A stretch of 64,000 nt of DNA from Paenibacillus sanguinis 2301083 = DSM 16941 (GTDB taxonomy: Bacteria > Bacillota > Bacilli > Paenibacillales > Paenibacillaceae). The translations under genes and the position numbers were made by a program. Below the pieces are notes generated by a model that saw only the letters and a list, made by a program, of their open reading frames with translations, was not told the DNA's origin and did no database searches. The first letter of the stretch is position 1. Every line of letters begins with the position of its first letter. This document shows positions 8,134 through 15,769 of the stretch, piece after piece. The stretch is taken from positions 124,001 through 188,000 of the forward strand of contig NZ_KB895383.1 of the NCBI RefSeq assembly GCF_000374825.1, read 5' to 3'.

Positions 8134-9027
8134 ATGGCAGAGGACTTGAAGCATAATGAAGCGGAGTATACCGATGATTTGACGTTGCCGCCAGGGATAA
8201 AGATTGATGATCCGGTACGGATGTATCTAAAGGAGATTGGGCGGGTGCCTCTATTGTCCGCTGAGGAGGAAATCGATCTGGCCAGACGGATCGAGAACGG
8301 AGACGAAGAAGCCAAACGCCGTCTTGCTGAGGCAAATTTGCGGCTGGTTGTGAGCATCGCCCGGCGATACGTTGGACGTGGTATGGTATTTCTGGATTTG
8401 ATTCAGGAAGGCAATATGGGACTGATTAAGGCTGTAGAGAAATTTGATTACTCGAAGGGCTTCAAATTCAGTACGTATGCAACGTGGTGGATTCGTCAGG
8501 CGATTACACGTGCCATTGCCGATCAGGCAAGAACAATTCGTATCCCTGTTCATATGGTTGAGACAATTAACAAATTGATTCGCATTTCCAGACAGTTGCT
8601 TCAGGAAATTGGACGCGAGCCTACGCCCGAGGAAATTGCCAAAGAGATGGATTTGACCCCGGAAAAAGTACGAGAGATCATGAAGATTGCCCAAGAACCG
8701 GTTTCGCTGGAAACCCCGATCGGGGAAGAGAACGACTCTAACCTGGGCGATTTCATTGAAGATCACGATGCCCCGGCACCTGCGGAAGCGGCAGCTTACG
8801 AGTTGCTGAAGGAGCAGCTTGAAGAGGTCCTCGATACGCTGACTGAGCGTGAGGAGAATGTGCTGCGTCTTCGCTTCGGTATGGATGACGGGCGTACGCG
8901 CACCCTGGAAGAGGTCGGTAAGGAATTTGGCGTAACCCGGGAACGGATTCGCCAGATTGAAGCCAAAGCACTGCGCAAGCTGAGACACCCTAGCCGCAGC
9001 AAGCGGCTCAAGGATTTTATGGAATAG
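8134..9027 (+). CDS. RpoD-like sigma-70 factor lacking region 1.1
   Basis: A 297-residue sigma factor that directs RNA polymerase to promoters. It starts almost directly at region 1.2 ([17 protein letters not shown]). It has the full region 2 ([33 protein letters not shown], and the -10-reading [13 protein letters not shown]), region 3, and region 4.2 with [18 protein letters not shown]. The residues reading the -10 and -35 are those of housekeeping SigA. The usual Bacillus-type SigA is about 370 residues, carries region 1.1 and follows dnaG. Here region 1.1 is missing and there is no dnaG, so this is probably a group 2 paralogue. The start follows GGGTGGGGGGT. It is monocistronic, with a terminator. 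Confidence 0.85.
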   Translation: MAEDLKHNEAEYTDDLTLPPGIKIDDPVRMYLKEIGRVPLLSAEEEIDLARRIENGDEEAKRRLAEANLRLVVSIARRYVGRGMVFLDLIQEGNMGLIKAVEKFDYSKGFKFSTYATWWIRQAITRAIADQARTIRIPVHMVETINKLIRISRQLLQEIGREPTPEEIAKEMDLTPEKVREIMKIAQEPVSLETPIGEENDSNLGDFIEDHDAPAPAEAAAYELLKEQLEEVLDTLTEREENVLRLRFGMDDGRTRTLEEVGKEFGVTRERIRQIEAKALRKLRHPSRSKRLKDFME

Positions 9028-9040
9028 GATGATGGATAAG

Positions 9041-9076
9041 ACTCCCTGGGAATGGTTCCTGGGGAGTTTGTTTGTT
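9041..9076 (+). terminator. Rho-independent terminator of the sigma factor gene
   Basis: The stem ACTCCC...GGGGAGT is followed by TTGTTTGTT. Confidence 0.7.
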
Positions 9077-9159
9077 CTTATGAAAGTCAGTCAGATGCTT
9101 AAGTACAAAGTTATTGAATATACGGCCGGTCTGATCGGAAAATGAAGGAGGCTCCCCCC

Positions 9160-10041
9160 ATGAGAGCAGAAGAGGATATGATGGCTTTGATTTTGGATGT
9201 TGCCAGAAAGGACGAGCAAATTCGTGCTGTGTATATGAATGGATCACGTACCAATCCGAATGTACCCAAGGACATATTTCAGGATTACGATATAGTGTAT
9301 GTCGTGAAGGAAGTCACTTCCTTCATGCAACAGACAGGATGGATTGATGTGTTCGGTGATCGTATCATGATGCAAGAGCCTGACAAGAATGATCTGGAAA
9401 GCGGCAGGGCTCTAGACATCCAACAATCTTATATGTATTTAATGTTGTTCACAGATGGTAATCGAATCGATCTTAAGATTGAAACGAAAGAAGCCATGCT
9501 GGAGAGATATGGTAGTGATTTACTTACCATTCCTCTGTTGGACAAGGACGGCTGCCTGCCAAGCATTGCGGCTCCAACAGATCGGGATTATCAAGTCAAG
9601 AAGCCTTCGGAGCCGCTCTATGCCAGCTGTTGCAATGATTTCTGGTGGTGTCTGCAAAATGTAGCCAAAGGGATCTGGCGTGATGAATTGCCTTACGCAA
9701 AACAGATGTTTGAAGGCGTGATCAGACCGCGACTGAATGAGATGGTGTCATGGTGGGTGGGATCAGAACAAAATTATAGTGTCTCGATTGGGAAAATGGG
9801 AAAATATATGAAAACGTACTTGCCAGAATCCTATTGGAGAATGTATGAACAGACCTATTCGGACAGCAATTATGAGAAGATGTGGGTGTCCGTCTTTGCG
9901 GCCTGTGCATTGTTCAGGCTGCTTGCCAACGAAGTAGCCAGGGATTTAAGGTACAGCTACCATGAAGCAGATGACATCCAAATGACAAAATACCTAGAGC
10001 ATATCCGAAATTTGCCCCGGGATGCAAAGGAGATCCATTGA
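9160..10041 (+). CDS. Aminoglycoside 6-adenylyltransferase, AadK/ANT(6) family
   Basis: A 293-residue nucleotidyltransferase predicted to adenylylate streptomycin at the 6-hydroxyl. The nucleotidyltransferase core is visible as YMNGSRTNP (residues 25-33) followed by FQDYDIVYVV, with the metal-binding Asp residues, and NRIDLKIE further on. Length matches AadK of Bacillus subtilis (about 284). The ATG has AAGGAGG eight bases upstream; an upstream in-frame ATG at 9142 overlaps the site. There is no mobile element beside it, so it looks like an intrinsic chromosomal gene. Actual resistance is not shown by sequence. Confidence 0.85.
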   Translation: MRAEEDMMALILDVARKDEQIRAVYMNGSRTNPNVPKDIFQDYDIVYVVKEVTSFMQQTGWIDVFGDRIMMQEPDKNDLESGRALDIQQSYMYLMLFTDGNRIDLKIETKEAMLERYGSDLLTIPLLDKDGCLPSIAAPTDRDYQVKKPSEPLYASCCNDFWWCLQNVAKGIWRDELPYAKQMFEGVIRPRLNEMVSWWVGSEQNYSVSIGKMGKYMKTYLPESYWRMYEQTYSDSNYEKMWVSVFAACALFRLLANEVARDLRYSYHEADDIQMTKYLEHIRNLPRDAKEIH

Positions 10042-10045
10042 GCGA

Positions 10046-10080
10046 GCCCCTCATTGTAGATATGTTCAACAATGAGGGGC
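10046..10080. terminator. Perfect 12-bp inverted repeat between convergent genes
   Basis: GCCCCTCATTGT (10046-10057) pairs perfectly with ACAATGAGGGGC (10069-10080), with an 11-nt loop. It lies between the adenylyltransferase and protease 3' ends and probably ends both transcripts, though no T-run follows on either strand. Confidence 0.55.
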
Positions 10081-10127
10081 CGTTCACCCAGCGAGAAATC
10101 GGGCGATATAGATGCGAGAATCAGCTT

Positions 10128-11216
10128 TTATGGACGGCTGCGGATGGTTTTGTGGGGGAGGGCTTTAGTAGGTCGCAACCGATTAAGCAGCTTGGGAGTG
10201 AGCGGGCGAATGCAGGCATATTTGCCAGTTGCCCCACGCCGGACTCTGTGCGTTCCCGGCTTGGCTACCCGAGTGCCAAAAACCCGCATGAACCAATCGA
10301 CTGGATAGGCGATGGACAATATTCCGTTATCCGAGCCGGCAAAGTTAACTGCTGCGGCATAGTTGCCCTTTTGCGTCAGCCATACCGAACCCGAGTCCCC
10401 ATCCAGGGAGACAGGTCGTCTGCCTCGTATAATGCTCTGATCCTTAAAGGTAATGGTCCCCAGGTTGCCATAATCACCATAGTCCACTTGCACATCGGTA
10501 TGAATAGATTCTACCGTACCTGTGACTGCCCCTGTGGTGCGACCAACCTTTTTGAAGCGATCCCCAACTTTGTAGCGTGATACGTAACCGGGTACGGTGC
10601 CATAGACAGCGTATGCGGGTTTGAGCAATGAACGGCGCAGTGGCTTGGATGTAGCGGCATCCAGATAATTGACTTTACGTTTGCTAAGCCGGACGAAGCG
10701 GTCAAGCTTACCGATCTGATCGCGAACAGCCTTACCACCGTCAGCGCCTCCAGGTTGAAGCGTAGGCGAGTAGCGTTGGGTGTTGTTGTCCACCAGCACG
10801 TGATTGTTGCTAAGGATCAAGCGGCTTTGCCCGCTGGCATCGCTGCTTACGATCAGACCCGCCGTGCCGGAGGCTTCGGAGGTACCTACACTGTATCCGG
10901 CTACAACGGGACGAATTCGGCGAGCGAAGGAGCCGCCGCTTGCCCCCTTTTTGCAAAATCGAGGAGAGCGAACGATGCGGAAGGGGACACCTGAACGTGA
11001 TTTCAAGTATCTCGGCACTGAGGGCCGCCGCTTCTTCTTATTCTTTTGGATACGACCTGTGGCAGCCATCGCGTCGGCATATACGATAATGGCAGCGCCT
11101 TTCTTGGGGTGCTTGGGATCGCGTAGGCCTACGCCTACTCCATGTATCCCTTTTTGTTTTAGAATGCTTCCGGCAATGCGTTTTTTTAGCAAATAAGCTT
11201 TACGAAAACTGGCCAA
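10128..11216 (-). CDS. Trypsin-like serine protease fold protein, no signal peptide
   Basis: A 362-residue protein with a chymotrypsin-type catalytic triad: His139 in SNNHVL, probable Asp186 in NYLDAAT, and Ser275 in LDGDSGS. The 90 residues before the protease domain are rich in Lys/Arg and contain KGIHGVGVGLRDPKHPKKGA, a segment like that in other Nal1/trypsin-like bacterial proteins. No signal peptide or membrane segment is present, so it should be cytoplasmic, forespore or mother-cell located rather than secreted. It starts at TTG with AAAGGTG seven bases upstream. The target is unknown. It could have a sporulation role, given the spore-surface genes nearby, but that is inference. Confidence 0.75.
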   Translation of the reverse strand: MASFRKAYLLKKRIAGSILKQKGIHGVGVGLRDPKHPKKGAAIIVYADAMAATGRIQKNKKKRRPSVPRYLKSRSGVPFRIVRSPRFCKKGASGGSFARRIRPVVAGYSVGTSEASGTAGLIVSSDASGQSRLILSNNHVLVDNNTQRYSPTLQPGGADGGKAVRDQIGKLDRFVRLSKRKVNYLDAATSKPLRRSLLKPAYAVYGTVPGYVSRYKVGDRFKKVGRTTGAVTGTVESIHTDVQVDYGDYGNLGTITFKDQSIIRGRRPVSLDGDSGSVWLTQKGNYAAAVNFAGSDNGILSIAYPVDWFMRVFGTRVAKPGTHRVRRGATGKYACIRPLTPKLLNRLRPTKALPHKTIRSRP

Positions 11217-11309
11217 ATGCTATCACCTTTTCTCGAATATCGCGGATTTACTTCTAACGTATGCAGTTGCCGTGACATTGGTTTGCAAAGCGGGCTTTTG
11301 CCGGGGGCG

Positions 11310-11675
11310 CTAAAAGAGCTGCATGCCTGACCAGGCGGCAACAAGCCCGAGCCCCAGGGAGGACAAAACGTAGAGGGTTGCCTGTGCAACATGGCCGCCT
11401 TCAATGAGAGAAACCGTTTCATACCCGAAGGTGGAAAAGGTGGTATATGCGCCGCAAAACCCGGTGCACAGTATAAGCCAGCTCCAGTCCGGTATTGTGC
11501 CATGGAAGTGAAGGGAGGTTAATATCCCCAGCAGTAAGGAGCCGCTGATATTGATAATCCAGGTTCCCCATGGAAACCACGACCCTCTCCTGGCAGTACG
11601 GATGGCCACCCATCTCCCCAGATAAAAACGCAATAAAGTACCCAGGATGCCTCCAAATCCAACAAGAACAATCAT
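11310..11675 (-). CDS. crcB: Fluoride channel subunit CrcB/Fluc (second copy)
   Basis: A 121-residue, four-helix membrane protein that exports fluoride as a dual-topology dimer. It shows the family landmarks: GGILGTLLRFYLGRW at the N-terminus, NISGSLLLG with the pore Asn in helix 2, and GFCGAYTTFSTFGYE with the Phe box and the Na+-site region in helix 3. The ATG overlaps the stop of the upstream crcB gene (ATGA), so the two are translationally coupled. This supports either a heterodimeric channel or paired homodimers. Expression depends on the fluoride riboswitch upstream of the pair. Confidence 0.92.
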   Translation of the reverse strand: MIVLVGFGGILGTLLRFYLGRWVAIRTARRGSWFPWGTWIINISGSLLLGILTSLHFHGTIPDWSWLILCTGFCGAYTTFSTFGYETVSLIEGGHVAQATLYVLSSLGLGLVAAWSGMQLF

Positions 11676-12064
11676 ACGGATTCCCCCGTTCGTGGGCCCT
11701 GTACTGTTCGATGCCCTAACCATATCCCCAGCCGGATCATTGCCAAGCCTCCTGTTATGCTGCTTACGGTGTAAAGGCCGGCAGCAAGCAAATGACCTGT
11801 ATGTAAGGCATCTACAGTCTGGGCTGCAAAGGTTGAGAACGTGGTGAATGCCCCCGTAAATCCTGTACCCATGCCAATATATACATCTTGCCGCATTTTC
11901 TTGGGGTTGGCGGTAGTGAAGAACCAGCCCAGGAACAGGCAACCAAACCAATTAATCAGCAGGGTAGACAAAGGGAAGCTGTTGATAGCCGGTATCCATT
12001 GACCCAAGGTGTAGCGGAGTATGGTGCCCAGAAATCCGCCAATCATTAATGCCAGCACATTCAT
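11672..12064 (-). CDS. crcB: Fluoride channel subunit CrcB/Fluc (first copy)
   Basis: A 130-residue Fluc-family membrane protein, first gene of the crcB pair. Motifs include GGFLGTILRYTLGQW, NWFGCLFLG and the helix-3 GFTGAFTTFSTFAAQT, the pore-lining and sodium-site signature. It differs clearly from its partner, as is common in Firmicutes that keep two crcB genes, where each polypeptide can fix one membrane orientation. The start follows AGAGGAGG at nine bases. Immediately upstream lie a fluoride aptamer and an intrinsic terminator that should block transcription when fluoride is absent. Confidence 0.92.
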   Translation of the reverse strand: MNVLALMIGGFLGTILRYTLGQWIPAINSFPLSTLLINWFGCLFLGWFFTTANPKKMRQDVYIGMGTGFTGAFTTFSTFAAQTVDALHTGHLLAAGLYTVSSITGGLAMIRLGIWLGHRTVQGPRTGESV

Positions 12065-12082
12065 TGCTCTTATCCTCCTCTT

Positions 12083-12122
12083 AAAATAGACAGACTCCTA
12101 CCAGTATGAACTGGTAGGAGTC
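12083..12122 (-). terminator. Riboswitch-controlled intrinsic terminator before crcB
   Basis: On the minus strand a perfect 12-bp stem GACTCCTACCAG/CTGGTAGGAGTC with a six-base loop, then TGTCTATTTT. Its 5' arm includes GACTCCTAC, the conserved 3' part of the fluoride aptamer, so aptamer folding and terminator folding are mutually exclusive. Confidence 0.88.
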
Positions 12123-12163
12123 ATCAGCTTATCCAAGCGGTTGTGGCGAACTCCATCGCCTAT
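12114..12163 (-). promoter_or_regulatory. Fluoride riboswitch (crcB motif)
   Basis: The minus strand reads GGCGATGGAGTTCGCC (12160-12145), then ACAACCGCT, a short spacer and GCTGATGACTCCTAC (12128-12114). These are the conserved blocks of the crcB-motif RNA, including the stem-loop with the fluoride-binding GAUGG and the pseudoknot partners. It stands directly before a terminator and the crcB pair, the natural target genes. Binding fluoride should stabilise the aptamer and allow read-through. Confidence 0.93.
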
Positions 12164-12174
12164 GCACTGCAACA

Positions 12175-12203
12175 ATTGTAAAAGATAGAAAGAGGTTCGT
12201 CAA
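12175..12203 (-). promoter_or_regulatory. Promoter of the fluoride riboswitch-crcB operon
   Basis: On the minus strand TTGACG, a 17-nt spacer and TACAAT (12180-12175), about 15 nt before the aptamer. It lies just beyond the stop of the DUF4183 gene, giving crcB its own start point. Confidence 0.75.
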
Positions 12204-12209
12204 TTGCTT

Positions 12210-12623
12210 TTAAGTGAAGATGGTAATGGTTGGCGCCGAAATAGTCTGAGGAGTTGTAATTGCTGAAGATACATCTCCAAAGTTGCCAATTTCCAACTGG
12301 ACAGGAATGCCGGCAAACAAATCAGTAGTATCCAGCACAAGGCTGGCGGTTGACAGGGTAGATAATGAAGCTTGTTGAATAACGCCGTTAATATAAACAT
12401 TGAAGTAGTCGCTGCCGGTAAGTGCAGGCAAATCTGTCACCTGGCCATCTGCATCATCAACAAAGCTGCTGGCAGGAATTGTGGTGTCCGTTGCACCGAT
12501 CATATCGGCTGTCAGGGTCGCGAAATAACGGGTAACTGTCGGCGTAACCGTTGTGGTCACTTCACCTCCGGAAGCTACAGGAGCAGAAGCTACGGCATTA
12601 AATACAGGTTTAACTACAGGCAT
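12210..12623 (-). CDS. DUF4183 domain protein
   Basis: A 137-residue protein that is mostly one beta-rich DUF4183 domain. It has the order VTRYFATLTADMIGATDTTIPASSF, then DYFNVYINGVIQQ, then LVLDTTDLFAGIPVQLEI. The same domain ends the divergent collagen-like protein next door ([36 protein letters not shown]). In Bacillaceae such domains occur on exosporium or spore-surface proteins, often with collagen-like stalks. No signal peptide is visible, consistent with mother-cell synthesis and spore-surface assembly. The ATG has GGAGGTG six bases upstream. The spore-surface role is inferred. Confidence 0.75.
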   Translation of the reverse strand: MPVVKPVFNAVASAPVASGGEVTTTVTPTVTRYFATLTADMIGATDTTIPASSFVDDADGQVTDLPALTGSDYFNVYINGVIQQASLSTLSTASLVLDTTDLFAGIPVQLEIGNFGDVSSAITTPQTISAPTITIFT

Positions 12624-12784
12624 GAAGTTCACCTCCTAATCTCTGATGGTACCGAAAGATTCGATACATAATCATATAATGAAACAACCTCATTAATAGA
12701 AACGGCGCACTTCCCCTGTACATCATGGATTTTTTGCGTTTTGGACTGGGGGATATTCGTCTATCTCGCTGCCAAGCAAGCCAA

Positions 12785-12793
12785 CATATGATA
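12785..12793 (+). promoter_or_regulatory. Possible sigma-K -10 element before the collagen-like gene
   Basis: CATATGATA fits the sigma-K -10 consensus CATANNNTA, 47 nt before the start codon. No clear AC at -35 was found, so this is weak support for late mother-cell expression. Confidence 0.25.
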
Positions 12794-12839
12794 TGGAAGC
12801 GAGTGAAGCTTGAGTAAAATCTCAGCGGGAGGTAGAGGG

Positions 12840-13736
12840 ATGGCAACTGCAAAGCGCACCATGAGATGCGTGATTGTCAAAGTTGAAAGGCGCCATAGCA
12901 AGCAGGTAAAGGGCAGAAAGGCTTCACCTATTAAAAGAAAGATTCGGCGTTGCGATTCAAAACGGTGGAAAAAGGCGCCGGAACGCAAGGGAGCAACATG
13001 TCAAAAACGCTCTAGCGGAACCGGGAGACCGCCAAAGCTTGGGGAGTTGCGTTGCGATCCCCTGACTCCGGGGCCGGGGGTCACCGGGGCGACGGGAGCA
13101 GCGGGGCCGCAGGGCGCGCCGGGGGTCACCGGGGCGACGGGAGCAGCAGGGCCGCAAGGGGCGCCGGGAGTGACCGGGGCGACAGGAGCAGCAGGGCCGC
13201 AGGGCGCGCCGGGAGTGACCGGGGCGACAGGAGCAGCAGGGCCGCAGGGTGCGCCGGGGGTCACCGGGGCGACGGGAGCCGCAGGGCCGCAGGGCGCGCC
13301 GGGGGTCACCGGGGCGACGGGAGCAGCGGGGCCGCAGGGCGCGCCGGGGGTCACCGGGGCGACGGGAGCAGCGGGGCCGCAGGGCGCGCCGGGAGTCACC
13401 GGGGCGACGGGGGCGGTAGGGCCTCCGGGTGGAGCTATTGTAGTCACACCTACTGCGTTCCGATATTTCTATACTCCACCCGCAGCGATCGGCGGCGGAC
13501 CCGTGGAGATTGCAGCTAATGAATTCACCAATGATAATGGAAATAATCCGGCAAGCTTTGACGGAATTGGCCCTGATGCCTATACCAATCTATATATCAA
13601 TGGCATGATGCAAGAGGGCAGATTGTTCACTTTGCAGCCGGATTCACTAACTCTGGATTTATCCCAGGACGCTTTGTTGGCAGGAACACCAATCATCATC
13701 GAGAATATCAGAATCACCGCACAGGCAATACCTTAG
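12840..13736 (+). CDS. Collagen-like spore-surface protein with C-terminal DUF4183 domain
   Basis: A 298-residue filament-type protein. Residues 1-70 are extremely basic with scattered Cys, and residues about 77-195 are Gly-X-Y collagen repeats. The repeats consist of eight copies of GVTGATG, mostly in a 15-residue unit [15 protein letters not shown]. The final ~100 residues are a DUF4183 domain, likely the trimerising tip. The arrangement parallels BclA-type exosporium fibres, with a base, collagen stalk and globular head. The basic Cys-bearing base is not the BclA anchor motif. The ATG has GGGAGGT eight bases upstream. The partner gene of the divergent pair encodes a free DUF4183 domain. 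Confidence 0.82.
   Translation: MATAKRTMRCVIVKVERRHSKQVKGRKASPIKRKIRRCDSKRWKKAPERKGATCQKRSSGTGRPPKLGELRCDPLTPGPGVTGATGAAGPQGAPGVTGATGAAGPQGAPGVTGATGAAGPQGAPGVTGATGAAGPQGAPGVTGATGAAGPQGAPGVTGATGAAGPQGAPGVTGATGAAGPQGAPGVTGATGAVGPPGGAIVVTPTAFRYFYTPPAAIGGGPVEIAANEFTNDNGNNPASFDGIGPDAYTNLYINGMMQEGRLFTLQPDSLTLDLSQDALLAGTPIIIENIRITAQAIP
13069..13424 (+). repeat. 45-bp tandem repeat encoding the collagen stalk
   Basis: About eight near-identical 45-bp units centred on CACCGGGGCGACGGGAGCAG, with third-base differences (ACGGG/ACAGG, GGGGGTC/GGGAGTG). The tract is much more GC-rich than its surroundings. Such arrays vary in copy number by slippage or recombination, which would change stalk length. Confidence 0.95.
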
Positions 13737-13877
13737 CGAAGTACAGTTATGGCAGACATATATTGGCTGATCTAGCGGCACGGCGGTATAAGCGACAGTG
13801 ATATTTTAGCGCTAGGGTTTCCAGGCAATTTGAGATAGAATAGAGGATATAACTATAACTGAACAAAGCAGGTTCTT

Positions 13878-14762
13878 ATGAAAAAATTCAAAAAATTTTA
13901 CATCGAAACAACCAGCATTTGTAATCTTGCATGCAGCTTTTGTCCGCCTACCCAACGTAAATCTCAATTTATACAAGTTGACGATTTTCGGAAAATTCTT
14001 GATGATATCAAACCGCATACGGATTATATCTATTTCCATGTCAAAGGAGAGCCATTGCTTCATCCGAAGATTGATCAACTGCTTGATATCAGCTATGAAA
14101 AAGGATTTCACGTGAACATTACAACGAACGGCACCTTGCTGCCGAAGGTGCGGCATAAGCTGCTCGGGAAGCCGGCGCTCCGGCAGATCAATTTCTCCTT
14201 GCACAGCTTTGACGGACATGAAGGTTCGACGGACCGCGAGGGATATGTCAGCCATATTTTGTCCTTTGTGCGGGAAGCGCTGGCTACGTCAGAGCTGCTG
14301 GTATCCTTCCGGCTGTGGAATCTTACCCAAAACAATGAAACTAATCTGCAGCACAACCGAAATCGGGCGACCCTCGAGCTGATTGAGCGAGAGTTCGGGC
14401 TTGATTACCATATTGAAGAGAAGATCGTTCCCGGCGGAGGGATTAAGCTGGCTGAACAGGTCTATTTAAATCAGGATTACGAGTTCGCTTGGCCAGATTT
14501 GAGAGCTGAAGAGGATGATGGCAAGGGCTTTTGCCACGGCTTGCGTAATCAGGCGGGGATTCTCGTGGATGGCACGGTAATTCCATGCTGCCTGGATGGG
14601 GAAGGCGTGATTAATCTCGGTAATATCAACCAGACTCCGTTCTCCGAGATTATTGAAGGAGAGCGGGCCAACCGACTGTATGAGGGCTTCTCCCGGCGTG
14701 AGGCGGTAGAGGAACTGTGCCGAAAATGCGGTTATCGCAAACGTTTTGGCGGTGGAGCCTGA
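13878..14762 (+). CDS. Radical SAM/SPASM domain protein
   Basis: A 294-residue predicted iron-sulfur enzyme. The radical SAM cluster motif CNLACSFC lies at residues 15-22, followed by the GEPLLHP glycine-rich element. The C-terminal SPASM-like region has Cys residues in GFCHGL, IPCCLDGEG and CRKCGYRKRF, suggesting one auxiliary cluster. SPASM proteins modify ribosomal peptides or mature enzymes. No precursor peptide or transporter is evident beside it, so the substrate is unknown. The ribosome binding site is poor (GCAGG). It stands alone between the collagen-like gene and the futalosine genes. Confidence 0.8.
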   Translation: MKKFKKFYIETTSICNLACSFCPPTQRKSQFIQVDDFRKILDDIKPHTDYIYFHVKGEPLLHPKIDQLLDISYEKGFHVNITTNGTLLPKVRHKLLGKPALRQINFSLHSFDGHEGSTDREGYVSHILSFVREALATSELLVSFRLWNLTQNNETNLQHNRNRATLELIEREFGLDYHIEEKIVPGGGIKLAEQVYLNQDYEFAWPDLRAEEDDGKGFCHGLRNQAGILVDGTVIPCCLDGEGVINLGNINQTPFSEIIEGERANRLYEGFSRREAVEELCRKCGYRKRFGGGA

Positions 14763-14804
14763 GCCCCACGCCGCTCCCAGGAATACATGAAGCAGTTACT
14801 CCCC

Positions 14805-14858
14805 AAAAAACGGTATCTCTCATCCCAAGGGAAAGAAGCTCCGGGATGAAGGATACCG
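14805..14858 (-). terminator. Terminator for the mqn operon (minus strand)
   Basis: A stem CGGTATC/GGATACCG with inner CATCCC/GGGATG; on the minus strand it runs into CGTTTTTTGGGG. Confidence 0.7.
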
Positions 14859-14860
14859 AT

Positions 14861-14885
14861 TAGCAGGGTGTAGCTGCTTTTTTGA
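14861..14885 (+). terminator. Small terminator for the radical SAM gene
   Basis: A 5-bp stem AGCAG/CTGCT followed by six T residues on the plus strand. Confidence 0.4.
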
Positions 14886-14917
14886 TGTAATTAGGCAAGT
14901 ATAGATTACTACCCCTG

Positions 14918-15769
14918 TCAGCCCCAGTCCCCCTTTAGCTTGAGCGGATCGATCTTGGGCACCAGTCCTTCGGCGGCTGCACGTTCCAGCAGGGCGGTGA
15001 CTGCGGCATATCCATCTTCGCCTAAATTCGCTGTGTATTTGTTGACGTAGAGGTCGATATGAGCTTGGGTCACATCCGGCGACATCTCCTGAGCATGGTT
15101 CATTATATATTCAGCAGAAGCCTCCGGGTGTGCCCAGGCATATTCCAGGGATTCTCTTGTCCAACGGGCAAGTTGCTGCAACTCCATTGAGCGTCGGGCG
15201 ATGATGGCGCCAAGCGGTATGGGCAGCCCAGTATCTTTTTCCCACCAACTGCCAAGATCCTGCAGCAGGTCCAGGCCGTAGGAGGGATAGGTAAAGCGGG
15301 CTTCATGAATGACTAACCCGGCATCAATGTCTCCGCGCTGTACAGCAGGCATTATTTTATCAAACGGCATCACGATAATTTCGCCTACGCCACCCGGAAT
15401 ATGCTTCGCGGCCCATAGCCGAAACAGCAAATAAGCGGTTGAACGTTCACTTGGAACGGCAACTCGGCGACCCGACAACGCTGCCGCATCGACAGCATCG
15501 GTTGCAGAACCTTTGGTTAGCACCAAGGGGCCACAGCCGCGGCCAAGGGCACCTCCACATGGGAGCAGTGCATATTCATCCAGCACCCAGGGCAGGGCGG
15601 CGTAGGATATTTTCAGTACCTCGGGGCCTTCTCCGGAAGCAGCTAGCCCGTTGGTAATATCGATGTCGGCATAAGTGACTTCTAATTCGGGAGCACCGGG
15701 AATCAATCCATGAGCCCAGGCATGGAATACAAAGGTATCGTTGGGGCAAGGGGAAAAAGCAATTTTCAT
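14918..15769 (-). CDS. mqnD: 1,4-dihydroxy-6-naphthoate synthase (MqnD)
   Basis: A 283-residue periplasmic-binding-protein-fold enzyme of the futalosine menaquinone pathway. It converts cyclic dehypoxanthine futalosine to 1,4-dihydroxy-6-naphthoate. The N-terminus IAFSPCPNDTFVFHAWAHG and the TNGLA/KISYAALP blocks are diagnostic of MqnD, and the conserved VIHEARFTY contains the probable catalytic His. The start overlaps the stop of mqnB (ATGA), and GGAGGTG lies eight bases upstream inside mqnB. The other pathway genes (mqnA, mqnE, mqnC) are not in this window. Confidence 0.92.
   Translation of the reverse strand: MKIAFSPCPNDTFVFHAWAHGLIPGAPELEVTYADIDITNGLAASGEGPEVLKISYAALPWVLDEYALLPCGGALGRGCGPLVLTKGSATDAVDAAALSGRRVAVPSERSTAYLLFRLWAAKHIPGGVGEIIVMPFDKIMPAVQRGDIDAGLVIHEARFTYPSYGLDLLQDLGSWWEKDTGLPIPLGAIIARRSMELQQLARWTRESLEYAWAHPEASAEYIMNHAQEMSPDVTQAHIDLYVNKYTANLGEDGYAAVTALLERAAAEGLVPKIDPLKLKGDWG

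Noticed and set aside
8251..8988. 245-codon minus-strand frame
   Set aside because: Shadow of the sigma factor gene, which is strongly conserved in the other direction.
10038..10580. 180-codon plus-strand frame
   Set aside because: It lies opposite the trypsin-fold gene, which has the catalytic motifs; the plus-strand product shows no family.
13069..13424. Possible CRISPR-like array of 45-bp units
   Set aside because: Units are contiguous with no unique spacers and encode Gly-X-Y collagen triplets in frame.
13001..13447. 148-codon antisense frame across the collagen repeats
   Set aside because: It is a mirror of the GC-rich 45-bp repeat, which keeps several frames open; no ribosome site and a low-complexity Pro/Ala product.
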